A program made the position numbers and the translations under genes. A DNA stretch of 64,000 nucleotides from Chloroflexota bacterium (GTDB lineage Bacteria > Chloroflexota > UBA11872 > VXOZ01). Positions 44,522 to 53,715 of the stretch are shown piece by piece. Within the stretch, counting starts at the first letter, position 1. Every line of letters starts with the position of its first letter. The notes beneath the pieces are model-generated. The model saw only the letters and a program-made list of their open reading frames with translations, had not been told where the DNA came from and made no database searches. The stretch covers positions 1 to 64,000 of the forward strand of contig JAPPLM010000049.1 in NCBI GenBank assembly GCA_028874195.1, written 5' to 3'.

Positions 44522-46033
44522 ATGGACGTACTCACGACCGTACTGGTGCTGGGCGGCGCTTTGGGGCTGACATTGTTCTTAAGCGCCGTGTTGCGCCGCT
44601 TATTTCCGCGCTTTACGTCCGGCCAGGTCAAGCCGGTGGTGCAGAGCAAAGACCACGAGGACTTACCGAGCTTGCGCTTGCCCAATGTCGGCGGCATGGC
44701 GCTAATCGTTACGCTCTGGTGTCTGGCCGGTGTTTGGAGGCTCGTGTGGCCTGAGACGAGCGAACTTCTGCTAACACTTACTCTTCTGACGACGCTTTTC
44801 TTTGCAATCGGTTTCAGCGACGACTGGCTGAAGTGGCGGCATGGCACCGGCTTTGGCGATAGCGCCTATCTGCTCGCGCATGCTGTCGCGGCGCTGGTTA
44901 CGGTAGCAGCGCTGTTTTGGTGGCCGGGAGACTTCACGCAGGCTGACTTTACGCAAACCGCCACACAGGGCGGCAGGGTGTTGCAGGCCCTCAATGTCGT
45001 TGGCGTGGTGGGACTAGGACTCACGCTCGTTTGGCTCTTTGGGCTCACGCTGGGATCAGCCTTCTCGGTGGCGGTGAGCGACGGCATAGACGGCCTGACC
45101 GCCGGCATGGCGTGTATTGCCGGCGGCGGCATGCTGATTTCACTCATCATTCGCGAGGCAGACGGCGAGCTGATCGCTTTTGCGGCGGCGCTGCTGGGGG
45201 TGAGCATCGGTCTGCTGCTCTTCAATCAACCCTCCGCCTGGTCGTCAACCGGCACCGTGAAACGACGGGCCCGCATCTATCTCGGTGACAGCGGCGCGCT
45301 GGGCCTCGGCGGCGCCTTTGCCGCCCTGGCGCTCTTTAGTGGCGCGGATGCGATCTGGCTCTTCGTGGGCGGCGTCTTCTTGCTGGACGGCGGTTCCGGA
45401 TTCCTGCAGGCCAAGGTTGTTACGCCGTTTTTCCGCCACTGCGTGCGCTTGGGCCGCTATATTGGGACACCGCACTTTGTGCCCCATACCGAGTTTCCGA
45501 TTCCGTTTACGGCCACGCCGCTGCACCATCACTTCGAGATGCTCGGTATCGGCCGCTTGCGCGTGGTCTGGCTGCTGTGGACGTTCAGCGCTCTGGCGGC
45601 CGTTAGTGGTATCGTGGTCGCCGCCTTTCCGACGTTTCACGTGGCGCCGGTGGGCGGCGCACTGCTGCTCTACACCTGCTTGATCGGCTGCGCCGTTTGG
45701 ACGACGGGACGCTTTCTCGGTATCGCGAAAGCGGACGATGGTTCCGAGGTTTTGGCGGTCTGCGGCGGTAGGCCGTACATTGTGTTTGGACGGCCCCTCT
45801 ACCGGGTCGTCGAATTGACGCAGACACCCCTGCCGGACGTCCCCGACCGGCAGATGTTCGCCCTCTGGCAACCAAGCAACCGCTGGGATGTGCTGGCCAA
45901 CCTTGCCTACGCCCAAGCGCTGGCGGGAGACCAAAATGCAGCGCGAGAAACGTGGCTGCGCATCCCGGAAGCAAGCCGCAAGCTGCGCGCTGAGCACCCG
46001 GTGGTAGCGGCACTGAGTGATTCTCCACAATAG
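44522..46033 (+). CDS. MraY-like phospho-sugar transferase with C-terminal extension
   Basis: The first about 370 of 503 residues form a multi-pass membrane enzyme of the MraY/WecA superfamily. These transfer phospho-MurNAc-pentapeptide (MraY) or phospho-HexNAc to undecaprenyl phosphate. Recognised motifs are IGFSDDWLKW (Asp-Asp), VSDGIDGLTAG, YLGDSGALGLGG and PLHHHFEMLG, the last being MraY-specific. The Asn of the usual NLTDG is replaced (AVSDG), and the N-terminal TPTMGG region reads RLPNVGG. After the last helix, about 110 extra residues (from GRFLGIAKADDGSEV) end in a TPR-like helix pair (ANLAYAQALAGDQNAARETW). MurE is encoded 40 kb away, so this may be a specialised paralogue. Confidence 0.85.
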   Translation: MDVLTTVLVLGGALGLTLFLSAVLRRLFPRFTSGQVKPVVQSKDHEDLPSLRLPNVGGMALIVTLWCLAGVWRLVWPETSELLLTLTLLTTLFFAIGFSDDWLKWRHGTGFGDSAYLLAHAVAALVTVAALFWWPGDFTQADFTQTATQGGRVLQALNVVGVVGLGLTLVWLFGLTLGSAFSVAVSDGIDGLTAGMACIAGGGMLISLIIREADGELIAFAAALLGVSIGLLLFNQPSAWSSTGTVKRRARIYLGDSGALGLGGAFAALALFSGADAIWLFVGGVFLLDGGSGFLQAKVVTPFFRHCVRLGRYIGTPHFVPHTEFPIPFTATPLHHHFEMLGIGRLRVVWLLWTFSALAAVSGIVVAAFPTFHVAPVGGALLLYTCLIGCAVWTTGRFLGIAKADDGSEVLAVCGGRPYIVFGRPLYRVVELTQTPLPDVPDRQMFALWQPSNRWDVLANLAYAQALAGDQNAARETWLRIPEASRKLRAEHPVVAALSDSPQ

Positions 46034-46252
46034 AGTTTACGCGAGCGGGACCAATCCCAGCACTAGCCCACAGATTGGCTGCGAAAGGAGCCGCTTTAGC
46101 GCCCGCAACTGGCCCCGTTTACTCCAAGAGAATGACAGCGCACGGTCTTTCGTGGTGCATAACGATGAGAGATCGCCTACGGCGATTGCTTGCAAGAGCA
46201 CAACATAAGCAAGCGGAATTCTAGGATCTCCATTGGCTAAGGGACCGGACAC

Positions 46253-47698
46253 ATGCCCAGCACGGTGAAAAACAGACCGCTTACAGCGCGGGTACAACCA
46301 TTGCCCGAGGCCATTACGCCGCATGCGGTCGCGCCGGCGTTCGCCCGCTTGCCGGGCCTCGCGCTTCTCGAAAGCAGCCAACAGGGTGCGCTGGGACGCT
46401 ACTCGTACCTGACTGCCGATCCGTTTCTGCGCGTTGAGAGTTCCGGGGATCGCATTAGCCTCGAGTGGTTTCGGCAGCCTCACCGCTCCATCGTGCTGCA
46501 CGGGCAGCCCTTTGCCGTGCTGCGCGACCTCTTGGCGGAGCAGGTGGTAGCGCATGCTCCGCACGGCCCACCGTTTCAAGGCGGCGCGGTGGGCGCATTT
46601 GCCTATGACTTGGGGCGGCAGCTTGAGGAATTGCCGTCGTACGCGCGCCGCGACGTAGACACCCCTGACATGAGCCTGGGGTTCTACGACTGGGTGCTGG
46701 CCCACGACCACCATACGGATACGTCCTGGCTGGTCACCACCGGCCTGCCGGACGGCACGGAATCCGCGGCTGAAGCGCGGCAGTCCCAGGTCATAGACAT
46801 CCTGGCTGCCTGGCGAAGCCGCAATGGTGCCGGGGAAAGCGCCGCCGCTGGCTTTCGGCTGACTACAATCTTGGAATCCAATCTGACCCGCGAGCAATAC
46901 CTCGCCATGGTGCGGCGGGCACAGGAGTATATCGCGGCCGGCGACATCTATCAGGTAAACCTCTCGCAGCGCTTCACAGCCGGCTGGGAGGGATCGCCGT
47001 GGGCGCTCTACCGGCGCTTGCAGCGGGAAAGCCCGGTGCCGTTCGGGGCATTCCTCGATCTCGGTGAGCGTTGGGTGGTTTCGGCATCGCCGGAGCGTTT
47101 CTTGCACGTGCGTAAGGGTGTTGTCGAAACGCGGCCGATCAAGGGCACGCGACCGCGTGGGCGCACCAAATCTGAGGACGAGAGGTTGGCGCAAGAGTTG
47201 CGCAGCAGTGAAAAAGACCGCGCCGAGAACCTCATGATCGTGGACCTGCTGCGCAACGACTTGGGCAAGGTCTGCCGGCCCGGGTCAATACACGTGCCCG
47301 CGCTTTGGCAGGTCGAGGGCTACAGCAACGTTTGGCAGCTTGTTAGCGTCGTTACGGGCGGACTGTGTCCAGAAGCCGATGCCGTTTCTGCGCTGGAGGC
47401 TGCCTTTCCCGGTGGCTCGGTAACCGGCTGTCCCAAGATTCGGGCCATGGAGATCATCGAGGAACTTGAACCCGTGCGGCGCGGCATCTACTGCGGCGCT
47501 ATCGGTTATCTCGGTTTCGATGGCGGAATGGACACCAGCATCGTGATCCGCACGCTCGTGCTCACCGGCGACCGCCTCTACTTGCAGGTGGGCGGCGCGG
47601 TGGTAGCCGATTCCGACCCCCAGGCGGAATACGAGGAGACCCTGGTGAAAGCCCAAGCCGCGCGGCACGCCTTGGAAGCGACAACTGTGCGGCGATGA
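46253..47698 (+). CDS. pabB: Aminodeoxychorismate synthase component I (PabB-like)
   Basis: The 481-residue chorismate-binding enzyme converts chorismate, with ammonia from a glutamine amidotransferase partner, to 4-amino-4-deoxychorismate for folate synthesis. The C-terminal domain shows GDIYQVNLSQRF, ASPERFL, the PIKGTRPRG segment, ENLMIVDLLRNDLG, FPGGSVTGCPK and CGAIGYLG. The Lys in PIKGT marks PabB; anthranilate synthase has Ala there. The following gene is a class IV aminotransferase-fold lyase, which supports the PabB assignment over TrpE. The amidotransferase (PabA) is not in the window. The start ATG is preceded only weakly by a Shine-Dalgarno sequence. Confidence 0.9.
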   Translation: MPSTVKNRPLTARVQPLPEAITPHAVAPAFARLPGLALLESSQQGALGRYSYLTADPFLRVESSGDRISLEWFRQPHRSIVLHGQPFAVLRDLLAEQVVAHAPHGPPFQGGAVGAFAYDLGRQLEELPSYARRDVDTPDMSLGFYDWVLAHDHHTDTSWLVTTGLPDGTESAAEARQSQVIDILAAWRSRNGAGESAAAGFRLTTILESNLTREQYLAMVRRAQEYIAAGDIYQVNLSQRFTAGWEGSPWALYRRLQRESPVPFGAFLDLGERWVVSASPERFLHVRKGVVETRPIKGTRPRGRTKSEDERLAQELRSSEKDRAENLMIVDLLRNDLGKVCRPGSIHVPALWQVEGYSNVWQLVSVVTGGLCPEADAVSALEAAFPGGSVTGCPKIRAMEIIEELEPVRRGIYCGAIGYLGFDGGMDTSIVIRTLVLTGDRLYLQVGGAVVADSDPQAEYEETLVKAQAARHALEATTVRR

Positions 47699-47719
47699 AC
47701 CATGTCGCTCTGACGGAGT

Positions 47720-47835
47720 GGTAGCGCGGGGGCTTGTCCCCCGCCTAGGATTGATGAGCGGACGGCATCGGCGCAAATGGATTCCTGCTCCGTATCAAGT
47801 ACGGGGCAAGCTTGCTGCGGGAATGACGGAAGAGT
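47720..47835. repeat. Dispersed repeats overlapping the pabC start region
   Basis: GCGGGGGCTTGTCCCCCGC lies at 47725-47743. It is followed at 47778-47829 by a GGATTCC…GGGAATGACGG module whose centre contains CCGTATCAAGTACGG. The final ATGACGG supplies the first ATG of the pabC frame. Confidence 0.78.
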
Positions 47836-48776
47836 GTCAACACGAGCGCAGTTTGGTTCAGGCTGTACCGGAGGAACGGTCTATCAGTACTGATCCTGTC
47901 TGCTATGTAAACGGGCAGCTTGTGCCAGAAAGTGCAGGCGCGGTATCGGCGCTTGATCGCGGTCTGCTGCTCGGTGACGGGCTTTTCGAGACCATGCGCG
48001 TCTTGGGAGGCCGGGTACTGCAGTGGGAGCGGCATTGGGAGCGCCTGCACACTGGGGCACAGACGATTGGGATTGCGCTGCCATGGACGGCGGATGATCT
48101 GCGCAAAGCGATCGGTCAGACACTCCATGCCAACGACTTGAGCGAGGCAACCGTGCGCCTCACGGTCACACGCGGCTATCTAACCGGCGCGCGCGGTCTG
48201 CTACCCCCCGCCGACGCGCAGCCAACGCTCCTGATCCGCGCCACGCCGTTCGCGCCGTATCCCGACCGCCTCTACCGCGACGGCATGCGGGTGATGGTAA
48301 GCCGCACCGTGCGCCGCAATGAGCACTCGCCCCTCTCCCGCGTCAAGTCGCTGAACTATCTCGACAACGTGATAGCCCGCCAGGAAGCGTCGGAAAAAGG
48401 CGCGGATGAGGCCTTATTGCTGAACTCGCGAGGCGATGTGGCCTGCGCCACTACCGCCAACGTCTTTAGCGTGTCCGCGGATCGCTTGCACACGCCCCCG
48501 GTTGCAGCCGGCGCGCTGCCGGGCACCATACGGGTGCTGGTGCGCGAAGATTTGGCGCCGAGCACAGACCGCGCAGTCGACGAAACACAACTCGACGAGT
48601 CAGCTTTGCTCAATTCCGACGAGGTCTTTCTTACGAACGCCCTCATGGGCATCATGCCCGTCTGCGCTATAGACGGCCGGCAAATCGGCAGCGGCACACC
48701 GGGCCCGGTCGCGCGGCGCCTCAGCACGGCATACGAGGAGTGGATGTCGGCGCAGAGCGTGGGGAAAAAGGGGTGA
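47823..48776 (+). CDS. pabC: Class IV aminotransferase-fold protein, probable aminodeoxychorismate lyase (PabC)
   Basis: The roughly 317-residue fold-type IV PLP enzyme likely releases pyruvate from aminodeoxychorismate to give 4-aminobenzoate. Features are CYVNGQLVPESAGAVSALDRGLLLGDGLFETMRV, the PLP Lys in SRVKSLNYLDNV, EALLLNSRGDVACATTANVF and FLTNALMGIMPV. Branched-chain or D-amino-acid aminotransferase activity is possible, since the fold is shared, but pabB lies immediately upstream. The ATG used lies at the edge of a dispersed repeat; TTG 47853 is an alternative, and the conserved protein begins only about 25-30 residues in. Confidence 0.87.
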   Translation: MTEECQHERSLVQAVPEERSISTDPVCYVNGQLVPESAGAVSALDRGLLLGDGLFETMRVLGGRVLQWERHWERLHTGAQTIGIALPWTADDLRKAIGQTLHANDLSEATVRLTVTRGYLTGARGLLPPADAQPTLLIRATPFAPYPDRLYRDGMRVMVSRTVRRNEHSPLSRVKSLNYLDNVIARQEASEKGADEALLLNSRGDVACATTANVFSVSADRLHTPPVAAGALPGTIRVLVREDLAPSTDRAVDETQLDESALLNSDEVFLTNALMGIMPVCAIDGRQIGSGTPGPVARRLSTAYEEWMSAQSVGKKG

Positions 48777-48844
48777 CAAGGCGGGGTATGCGCTGCTATA
48801 CTGAATCCAGGTAAGTGTGTATACCTGCTTGCTGCCTGATTTAT

Positions 48845-48928
48845 GGGTCGGTGGGCGAGCGGTCAAAACCACCAGACTGTAAATCTGGCGCCGTAATGGC
48901 TACGGAGGTTCGAATCCTCCCCGGCCCA
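48845..48928 (+). tRNA. tRNA-Tyr (anticodon GTA)
   Basis: The acceptor arms GGGTCGG (48845-48851) and CCGGCCC (48921-48927) pair with one G-T. The anticodon loop CTGTAAA carries GTA. The long variable arm expected for tRNA-Tyr is present, and the T-arm has GGTTCGAATCC. The discriminator is A. Confidence 0.95.
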
Positions 48929-48963
48929 CCCGCGATTGTTCTCCGCGTGATTGAGAACACATT

Positions 48964-49038
48964 GGTCCCGTGGTGTAGTTGGCCTAACACACGGCCCTGT
49001 CAAGGCTGAGATCGCCGGTTCGAATCCGGTCGGGACCG
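48964..49038 (+). tRNA. tRNA-Asp (anticodon GTC)
   Basis: The acceptor arms GGTCCCG and CGGGACC pair fully. The anticodon loop CTGTCAA carries GTC, and the T-arm reads GCCGGTTCGAATCCGGT. The discriminator is G, and the next three bases are CCA (49039-49041). It lies 35 bases after tRNA-Tyr, so both are probably cotranscribed. Confidence 0.95.
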
Positions 49039-49153
49039 CCACTCGAACACAAAAGCCTGGGCAACCAGAGCTGCGTCGCAACGTGAGAGGATTGTGGAGG
49101 CACGATCCTCTTCTTTGTTTAAGCATTTAGCCGCATGGCTCTAGGAGCAAAGG

Positions 49154-49181
49154 GTAGGGGCACGATATATCGTGCCCCTAC
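49154..49181. repeat. Palindromic repeat, copy 5 of 6 (28 bp, perfect)
   Basis: The arm GTAGGGGCACGATA is followed by its exact complement, about 115 bases downstream of tRNA-Asp. Confidence 0.92.
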
Positions 49182-49189
49182 GATTGCGA

Positions 49190-49411
49190 CCTATTCTGAA
49201 GGGATTTTGTGCGGGAGAGTCCCCTTTTTGTCGAGATTGCCGCCCCCGTGACTCTCACGGTCAGAAGGCTCCGGCAGGTCCCATTGAAGATCTTTGCGTA
49301 GGTTTCCAATGGGACTGCGTAGGGCGCAAGACCGGAACACAGCGGAGCGCATCCCGATCCGGCAAAGGAGACAAATGAAGAAGCCGCAAGCACTTTCGCT
49401 CGCGGCTTCTT
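49190..49411 (+). other. Hairpin-rich noncoding stretch, possible structured RNA
   Basis: Several nested stems are visible: GGGAGAG with CTCTC(A), CCGTGA-CTC-TCACGG, GTCCCATTG with CAATGGGAC (20-base loop) and AAGAAGCCGC with GCGGCTTCTT. Near the end, AAAGGAG precedes a 12-codon frame (ATG 49376 to TGA) that overlaps the last stem, resembling a leader peptide or an attenuator-like arrangement. It is downstream of the tRNA genes and convergent with the zinc-ribbon gene. I do not recognise a known RNA family; the short ORF may be chance. Confidence 0.35.
49378..49411. terminator. Possible bidirectional terminator hairpin
   Basis: A perfect 10-bp stem (AAGAAGCCGC/GCGGCTTCTT) with a 14-base loop lies between the rightward tRNA region and the leftward zinc-ribbon gene. 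T-runs are short, so rho-independent termination is uncertain. Confidence 0.45.
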
Positions 49412-49466
49412 GAATATCACACTCTTTAGCTAAGCCAAGCCAGTAACAGGGATTCTGTCTGCTGCT

Positions 49467-49937
49467 CTAGCGCCCTACGGGCTGCGCCGTGGTCTCGGCA
49501 GAGTCTATCATCTTGTGCAGACGCGCTTCCTCGCGCTTCTTCTGGGCCCAGCGCTTGGTGGTGATGAGGCGCTTGCGGCGGTATTCGGCGTCGGTGTGGT
49601 ACTTGTTGCGCACGTAGCACTTGCGGCAGCGCAGGGCGCGTTGCACCACCGTACCGCAATCCGTGCAGAACTTCGGTTCCTTGGGCTTCTTGGGCTGTTT
49701 GCTCAGGCGGATGCGGCGCAACTCCGCCACACGCTCCTTATTCTCCCGCGCCCACCGGCGATTCTTTTCCAGAATCTTCTCTTTGTTGCGCTGGTAGTAT
49801 CGCTTGAAATAGGTAGAGAGCCGCTCGGCGCGGCCGCAGCGCGCGCACAGGCCGGCACGCTTGGATTTCCCGTCACGCTGACCGGTAATGTCGGTCTCGC
49901 AGCGTGCACAGGTAAGAACTTGTACTGTTGCCTCCAT
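49467..49937 (-). CDS. Zinc-ribbon protein of unknown function
   Basis: The 156-residue basic protein has an N-terminal Cys4 motif (CARCETD…CARCGRA) and a second in the middle (CTDCGTV…CRKCYV). Between and after them are Arg/Lys-rich helices (YYQRNKEKILEKNRRWARENKERVAELR). Nucleic-acid or ribosome association is a reasonable guess from charge and zinc ribbons, but no family is recognised. The start ATG 49937 follows GGAGG by six bases. It is unaccompanied by same-strand neighbours. Confidence 0.75.
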   Translation of the reverse strand: MEATVQVLTCARCETDITGQRDGKSKRAGLCARCGRAERLSTYFKRYYQRNKEKILEKNRRWARENKERVAELRRIRLSKQPKKPKEPKFCTDCGTVVQRALRCRKCYVRNKYHTDAEYRRKRLITTKRWAQKKREEARLHKMIDSAETTAQPVGR

Positions 49938-50787
49938 CTAGAACCTCCGGCGGAAACTGAACGAGTGTACCCGAAACTGGTCACATGCTGCACACGGGCA
50001 TGGCGGGCGATTGCGCCTGCAATTCCGGTAAGCTTTTCCTTGCCTCTGGACTCCCATGCGTACTTTGTGTGCGATTTCACATGCATAGTCAAATATATCT
50101 AATAATAGTGTCTGCTGTCAAGCTCCAGGAAAGACGATTGATGCGCGCCATTACAGGGAAAAGTGCCTCTCTGACCAGAACACGCCTGGAAATTTTCCTA
50201 AGAGATTGATAAGAAATTCGACCTTGCCATCACCGTGACGTGTTGCACGGTTACGCCATGTAGCGCAACGATGCTCAGCTTGTGCTCGATTGGCGCATAC
50301 TACAAAACAAGAAGCTTTGACAGAGCTGCGTTCGCTCAAGACAGTAGGCACGAAACCGAGGATTTCCCCTCCCGTTTCCATTTTCATGCAATGAGTGCAT
50401 TGAAATGGTGTCAATTGCTCTACCTATGGATTGACCTGTTACAACAATCACAAGGTAGGCCGTAAACTGCTTGATAGCGTAGAGGCAACAAGGTAATTAT
50501 GCCGCAAGACCGCGTGCACGGGGGTGCGGCGGGCGTACGCGCAAAGGGCCGCGCTGCCGTGAAGAAGCAGGCCTGAAGGCTGAGCATGCTAGCTCATCAC
50601 GACTCGTGTGGGAAGCGGCGCAGAGTGCTAGACTGGAGGCGCAACTGGTGCTTGTCTCGATGACGCTTGAAGTCGGCCAGCGGAGAGTCTGTAGGCTTGT
50701 GCGGCGGCCGGTGGTGGACCCAGCCGGGTCCTTGTAGCCCGTGCTCTAGCTGCACTGGTGGATGGAATTGTCGGCTTTAGATTGAAA
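49938..50787. other. Long intergenic stretch without recognised features
   Basis: About 850 bases upstream of both the zinc-ribbon gene (minus) and the LRR-metallopeptidase gene (plus). Base composition is less GC-rich between 50060 and 50480. Open frames are short and lack support. No copy of the window's repeat families is visible here, which is unusual for a gap of this size. Confidence 0.5.
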
Positions 50788-53529
50788 GTGAGTCCCGTGT
50801 TACGAAAGCTGCTGCTGGTCCCTGCCGTGCTAGCGGTCCTGCTTGCGTATCTCCTTGTTCCTGGCACTGCCGGTGCTGCGGATTGTCGCTTTGTGTTGGG
50901 GTTTGCCACGCTCAAGGCGCTCATCGACGCAGCCGAAGGGCCTGAAGTCGTGGGTGAGTGCTTGGAGAATGAGCGCACCAATCCGCTCAACGGTGACGCG
51001 CTGCAGCACACCACCGGCGGCTTGATGGTGTGGCGGAAGCACGATAACTTCACGGCGTTCACAGACGGCTACCGCACCTGGATCCACGGCCCGTTTGGCC
51101 TGCAGAAACGCCTCAATTCCGAGCGGTTCGATTGGGAACCGGAGCCGCCGCCGGTGCCAACGGTGGAGCCTGGCCCGGCTGCGACCGCAGAGCCGACCCC
51201 GGTGGAAACTCCCGTAGTTGCTCCGACGGCAACGCCTGCGGCCGTGGCGGAAGTGCCGCGCTACGTCGCTCAGGATTCGGTTGCCGGTGACCGGGCGGCC
51301 TTAGTCGCTCTATACCATGCCACCGGCGGGCCCAACTGGACTCTCAAGAAGAACTGGCTGACCAATGCGCCGTTAGGAGAGTGGTACGGCGTCCGCACGA
51401 ACAAGCGCGGGCGGGTCAGCCATTTGGCACTTGTGAACAACGAGTTAGCGGGCACTATACCGCGGCACTTGGGAAACATCTCAAACCTGGTGATGCTGAA
51501 CCTGGGTGGCAACGCCCTGACCGGCGGGATTCCGGTAGAACTGGGTAACCTCTCCAACTTGGAATCACTCGACCTTGAAGGCAACGGTCTTACCGGCAAT
51601 TTCCCTGCAGCGCTGGGGCGGATTCCAGATTTGCAGCGGCTTATTCTCTATGGGACTCGGCTTAGCGGATGTTTGCCTCATGCCTTAAGCCGCCTACGCT
51701 ATATTCGTTCAGATCTTTCGCTGTGTCGCGGTGGGTCTGCTGCGGCGCAGGATAATGCTGCGCTCGTTGCTAGGGATAGAGCCGCGCTGGTTGCTCTCTA
51801 CCGTGCTACCGGCGGCAGGAACTGGTACAGCAACCACAATTGGCTGAGTGACGCTCCCCTTCAACAATGGTACGGCGTGAGCACAAACCGTGCGGGACGA
51901 GTCATCATGCTGACGCTCTCCCGCAACAAGCTGAAGGGCAGACTGCCAGCGGCTCTGGGCAACCTTACCGCACTGCAAGCGCTGTACGCCGTAGAAAACG
52001 AGCTGAGCGGCCAGATCCCTGCCGAATTGGGAAAGCTGACCCAATTGTCTGCGTTATCCCTAGGAGACAATAGACTTAACGGCTCGATCCCGGCCGAACT
52101 CGGGCGTCTGCGCAACCTGACTATTCTGAACCTGGGGGTCAATCGCCTGAGCGGCTCCATTCCGGCCGCACTGGGAAATCTTGTCAACTTGGAGCGCCTG
52201 GTCCTTGAATACAATTCACTCCGTGGCGGCATTCCGCGTGAGCTGGGGGCGCTTCATCGGCTGCAAAAGCTCAAGCTCGAAGGGAACAACCTTACCGGCG
52301 CAATCCCCGGGGAACTCGGGCGGCTCACCCGCCTGGAGTGGCTGATGCTCGCCGGGAACCGGCTGACCGGCGGAGTCCCGAATACGCTGGGTAACTTGAC
52401 GTACCTGACCCGGTTGGAACTCGGGGGTAGCAATCGAATTACGGGGTGCCTGCCCGTGGTTGCGCCGCACACCGACGCTCCCGGCCTGTCGCCGTGCGGC
52501 GGCGCGGTCCAGGCGTCAGTAGGGCTGCTTGCCACACAGTTGCCACCACCGCCCACGTCACTACGGCTTGATGGTGTCTATCGCAAATATGTAGACGCCC
52601 GCGGGGTACCGATCATTGCTCCCATCGGTGTCGCGGATGAAGCGCTGTTGCGCGCACGGGATGTCCTCGGCGAAATGTTGGCGGGCCGGCCTCAGCTTTA
52701 CGCTGACTTGGTGAGAAAACGTACACGTGTCGTCATTGGGGGACGGACAGGGGCCGTCTCCGATCTGCCGGAGTTCCGTAATTGGGGCCGGTACGAGTTT
52801 GAGGGAGGGAGAATAGGCGGGATTTACGAGGATGAACGCATCGTGGGCCCGCGCGGAGGCGTTACTGTCGCGTTTGAAGATAACGTACTCTGTTACCCTG
52901 AAGACGGAGGCGCCCTCAAGGATGTCTTGGTCCATGAACTGGCCCATGCTATAGAATTCGCTCTGCCCGCTAGCTTTAGGCAGCGGGTGGACACTGCCTA
53001 CCGCAATGCAATGAGAAGTGGGCTCTGGCAGGGCGCCTACGCGGCCTCAAATGCCCGTGAATACTGGGCAGAGGCGGTGGGAGCGTGGTTCGCTCTAGGC
53101 GGCTCAAAGAGACTGGGTGTGACTACCCGCGCGAGTCTGCGGCGTTATGATCCGGGTGTCGCACGTCTGGTTGAAGAGGTGTTCGGCAACGCCGAAGTGC
53201 GCGCGTCCTGCCACACAGGAGTGAGTGTTCAAGGTAAGGTGGTAGGATCAGACGGCAGACCGCTGCGGGGCGTCAGACTCGAAGCGGTGAACTTTCTCGT
53301 CTATCACTTTGGCCCGAACCGCTATGCTTCGATTGAAGCTGAAACAGACGTAAGCGGCAACTTCCATCTGTCGCTTCCTAAGGGGCACTATTGGATTGAA
53401 ATAGCGAGAAGTGACGGCGCTCTACTGGGCTACTATGGCGAGGGAGGTTTCGCAAGCGGAATCAATAGAGTGATCCCCCTTGAGGTCAGCGGCGGGCGTA
53501 GGACCGGCATCAGGATTGTGGTGCCGTAG
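50788..53529 (+). CDS. Secreted leucine-rich-repeat protein with HExxH metallopeptidase-like and C-terminal beta domains
   Basis: The roughly 913-residue protein starts with a signal peptide (LRKLLLVPAVLAVLLAYLL…AGA). A domain with GGLMVWRKHDNFTAFTDGYR follows, then a Pro/Thr/Val linker. Two LRR blocks come next, each opened by a cap of the DRAALVALYxATGGxNW type and built of plant-like repeats (GxIPxELGxLxxLxxLxLxxNxLT). After them lies a metallopeptidase-like region: VLVHELAHAIEF (His716, Glu717, His720) and, about 40 residues later, REYWAEAVGAWF (Glu762, likely third zinc ligand), a gluzincin pattern. The C-terminus (VQGKVVGSDGRPLRGV) is a carboxypeptidase-regulatory-like beta-sandwich. 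It is probably extracellular. GTG 50788 gives the best signal peptide; the frame is open to 50758. Confidence 0.87.
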   Translation: MSPVLRKLLLVPAVLAVLLAYLLVPGTAGAADCRFVLGFATLKALIDAAEGPEVVGECLENERTNPLNGDALQHTTGGLMVWRKHDNFTAFTDGYRTWIHGPFGLQKRLNSERFDWEPEPPPVPTVEPGPAATAEPTPVETPVVAPTATPAAVAEVPRYVAQDSVAGDRAALVALYHATGGPNWTLKKNWLTNAPLGEWYGVRTNKRGRVSHLALVNNELAGTIPRHLGNISNLVMLNLGGNALTGGIPVELGNLSNLESLDLEGNGLTGNFPAALGRIPDLQRLILYGTRLSGCLPHALSRLRYIRSDLSLCRGGSAAAQDNAALVARDRAALVALYRATGGRNWYSNHNWLSDAPLQQWYGVSTNRAGRVIMLTLSRNKLKGRLPAALGNLTALQALYAVENELSGQIPAELGKLTQLSALSLGDNRLNGSIPAELGRLRNLTILNLGVNRLSGSIPAALGNLVNLERLVLEYNSLRGGIPRELGALHRLQKLKLEGNNLTGAIPGELGRLTRLEWLMLAGNRLTGGVPNTLGNLTYLTRLELGGSNRITGCLPVVAPHTDAPGLSPCGGAVQASVGLLATQLPPPPTSLRLDGVYRKYVDARGVPIIAPIGVADEALLRARDVLGEMLAGRPQLYADLVRKRTRVVIGGRTGAVSDLPEFRNWGRYEFEGGRIGGIYEDERIVGPRGGVTVAFEDNVLCYPEDGGALKDVLVHELAHAIEFALPASFRQRVDTAYRNAMRSGLWQGAYAASNAREYWAEAVGAWFALGGSKRLGVTTRASLRRYDPGVARLVEEVFGNAEVRASCHTGVSVQGKVVGSDGRPLRGVRLEAVNFLVYHFGPNRYASIEAETDVSGNFHLSLPKGHYWIEIARSDGALLGYYGEGGFASGINRVIPLEVSGGRRTGIRIVVP

Positions 53530-53715
53530 CGCTTCAATTGAAATGCGGCCGGATACCTGGGACTTTGGTCTCGCCCCCTCTCGCGGCCGCGAGCATAGCC
53601 GCTATGCCCCAATGATACCTGTAAGCCTATACGGCAAGCTTGCTGCTAGGCCTCCGCCATCGAGTACATTATTCGCATACAGGAGTTTCCAAAGTGCTTG
53701 TATCTGATCGTTGCC

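Noticed and set aside
42017-46033. A sugar-uptake and cell-wall operon from 42 to 46 kb
   Set aside because: A 430-bp repeat-filled gap separates the binding protein from the isomerase, there are no permeases, and the functions do not connect convincingly.
49200-49330. Glycine riboswitch
   Set aside because: A GGGAGAG/ACTCTCA pairing and AGAAGG are present, but the conserved GCCGAAGG segment is missing and no glycine-related gene follows.
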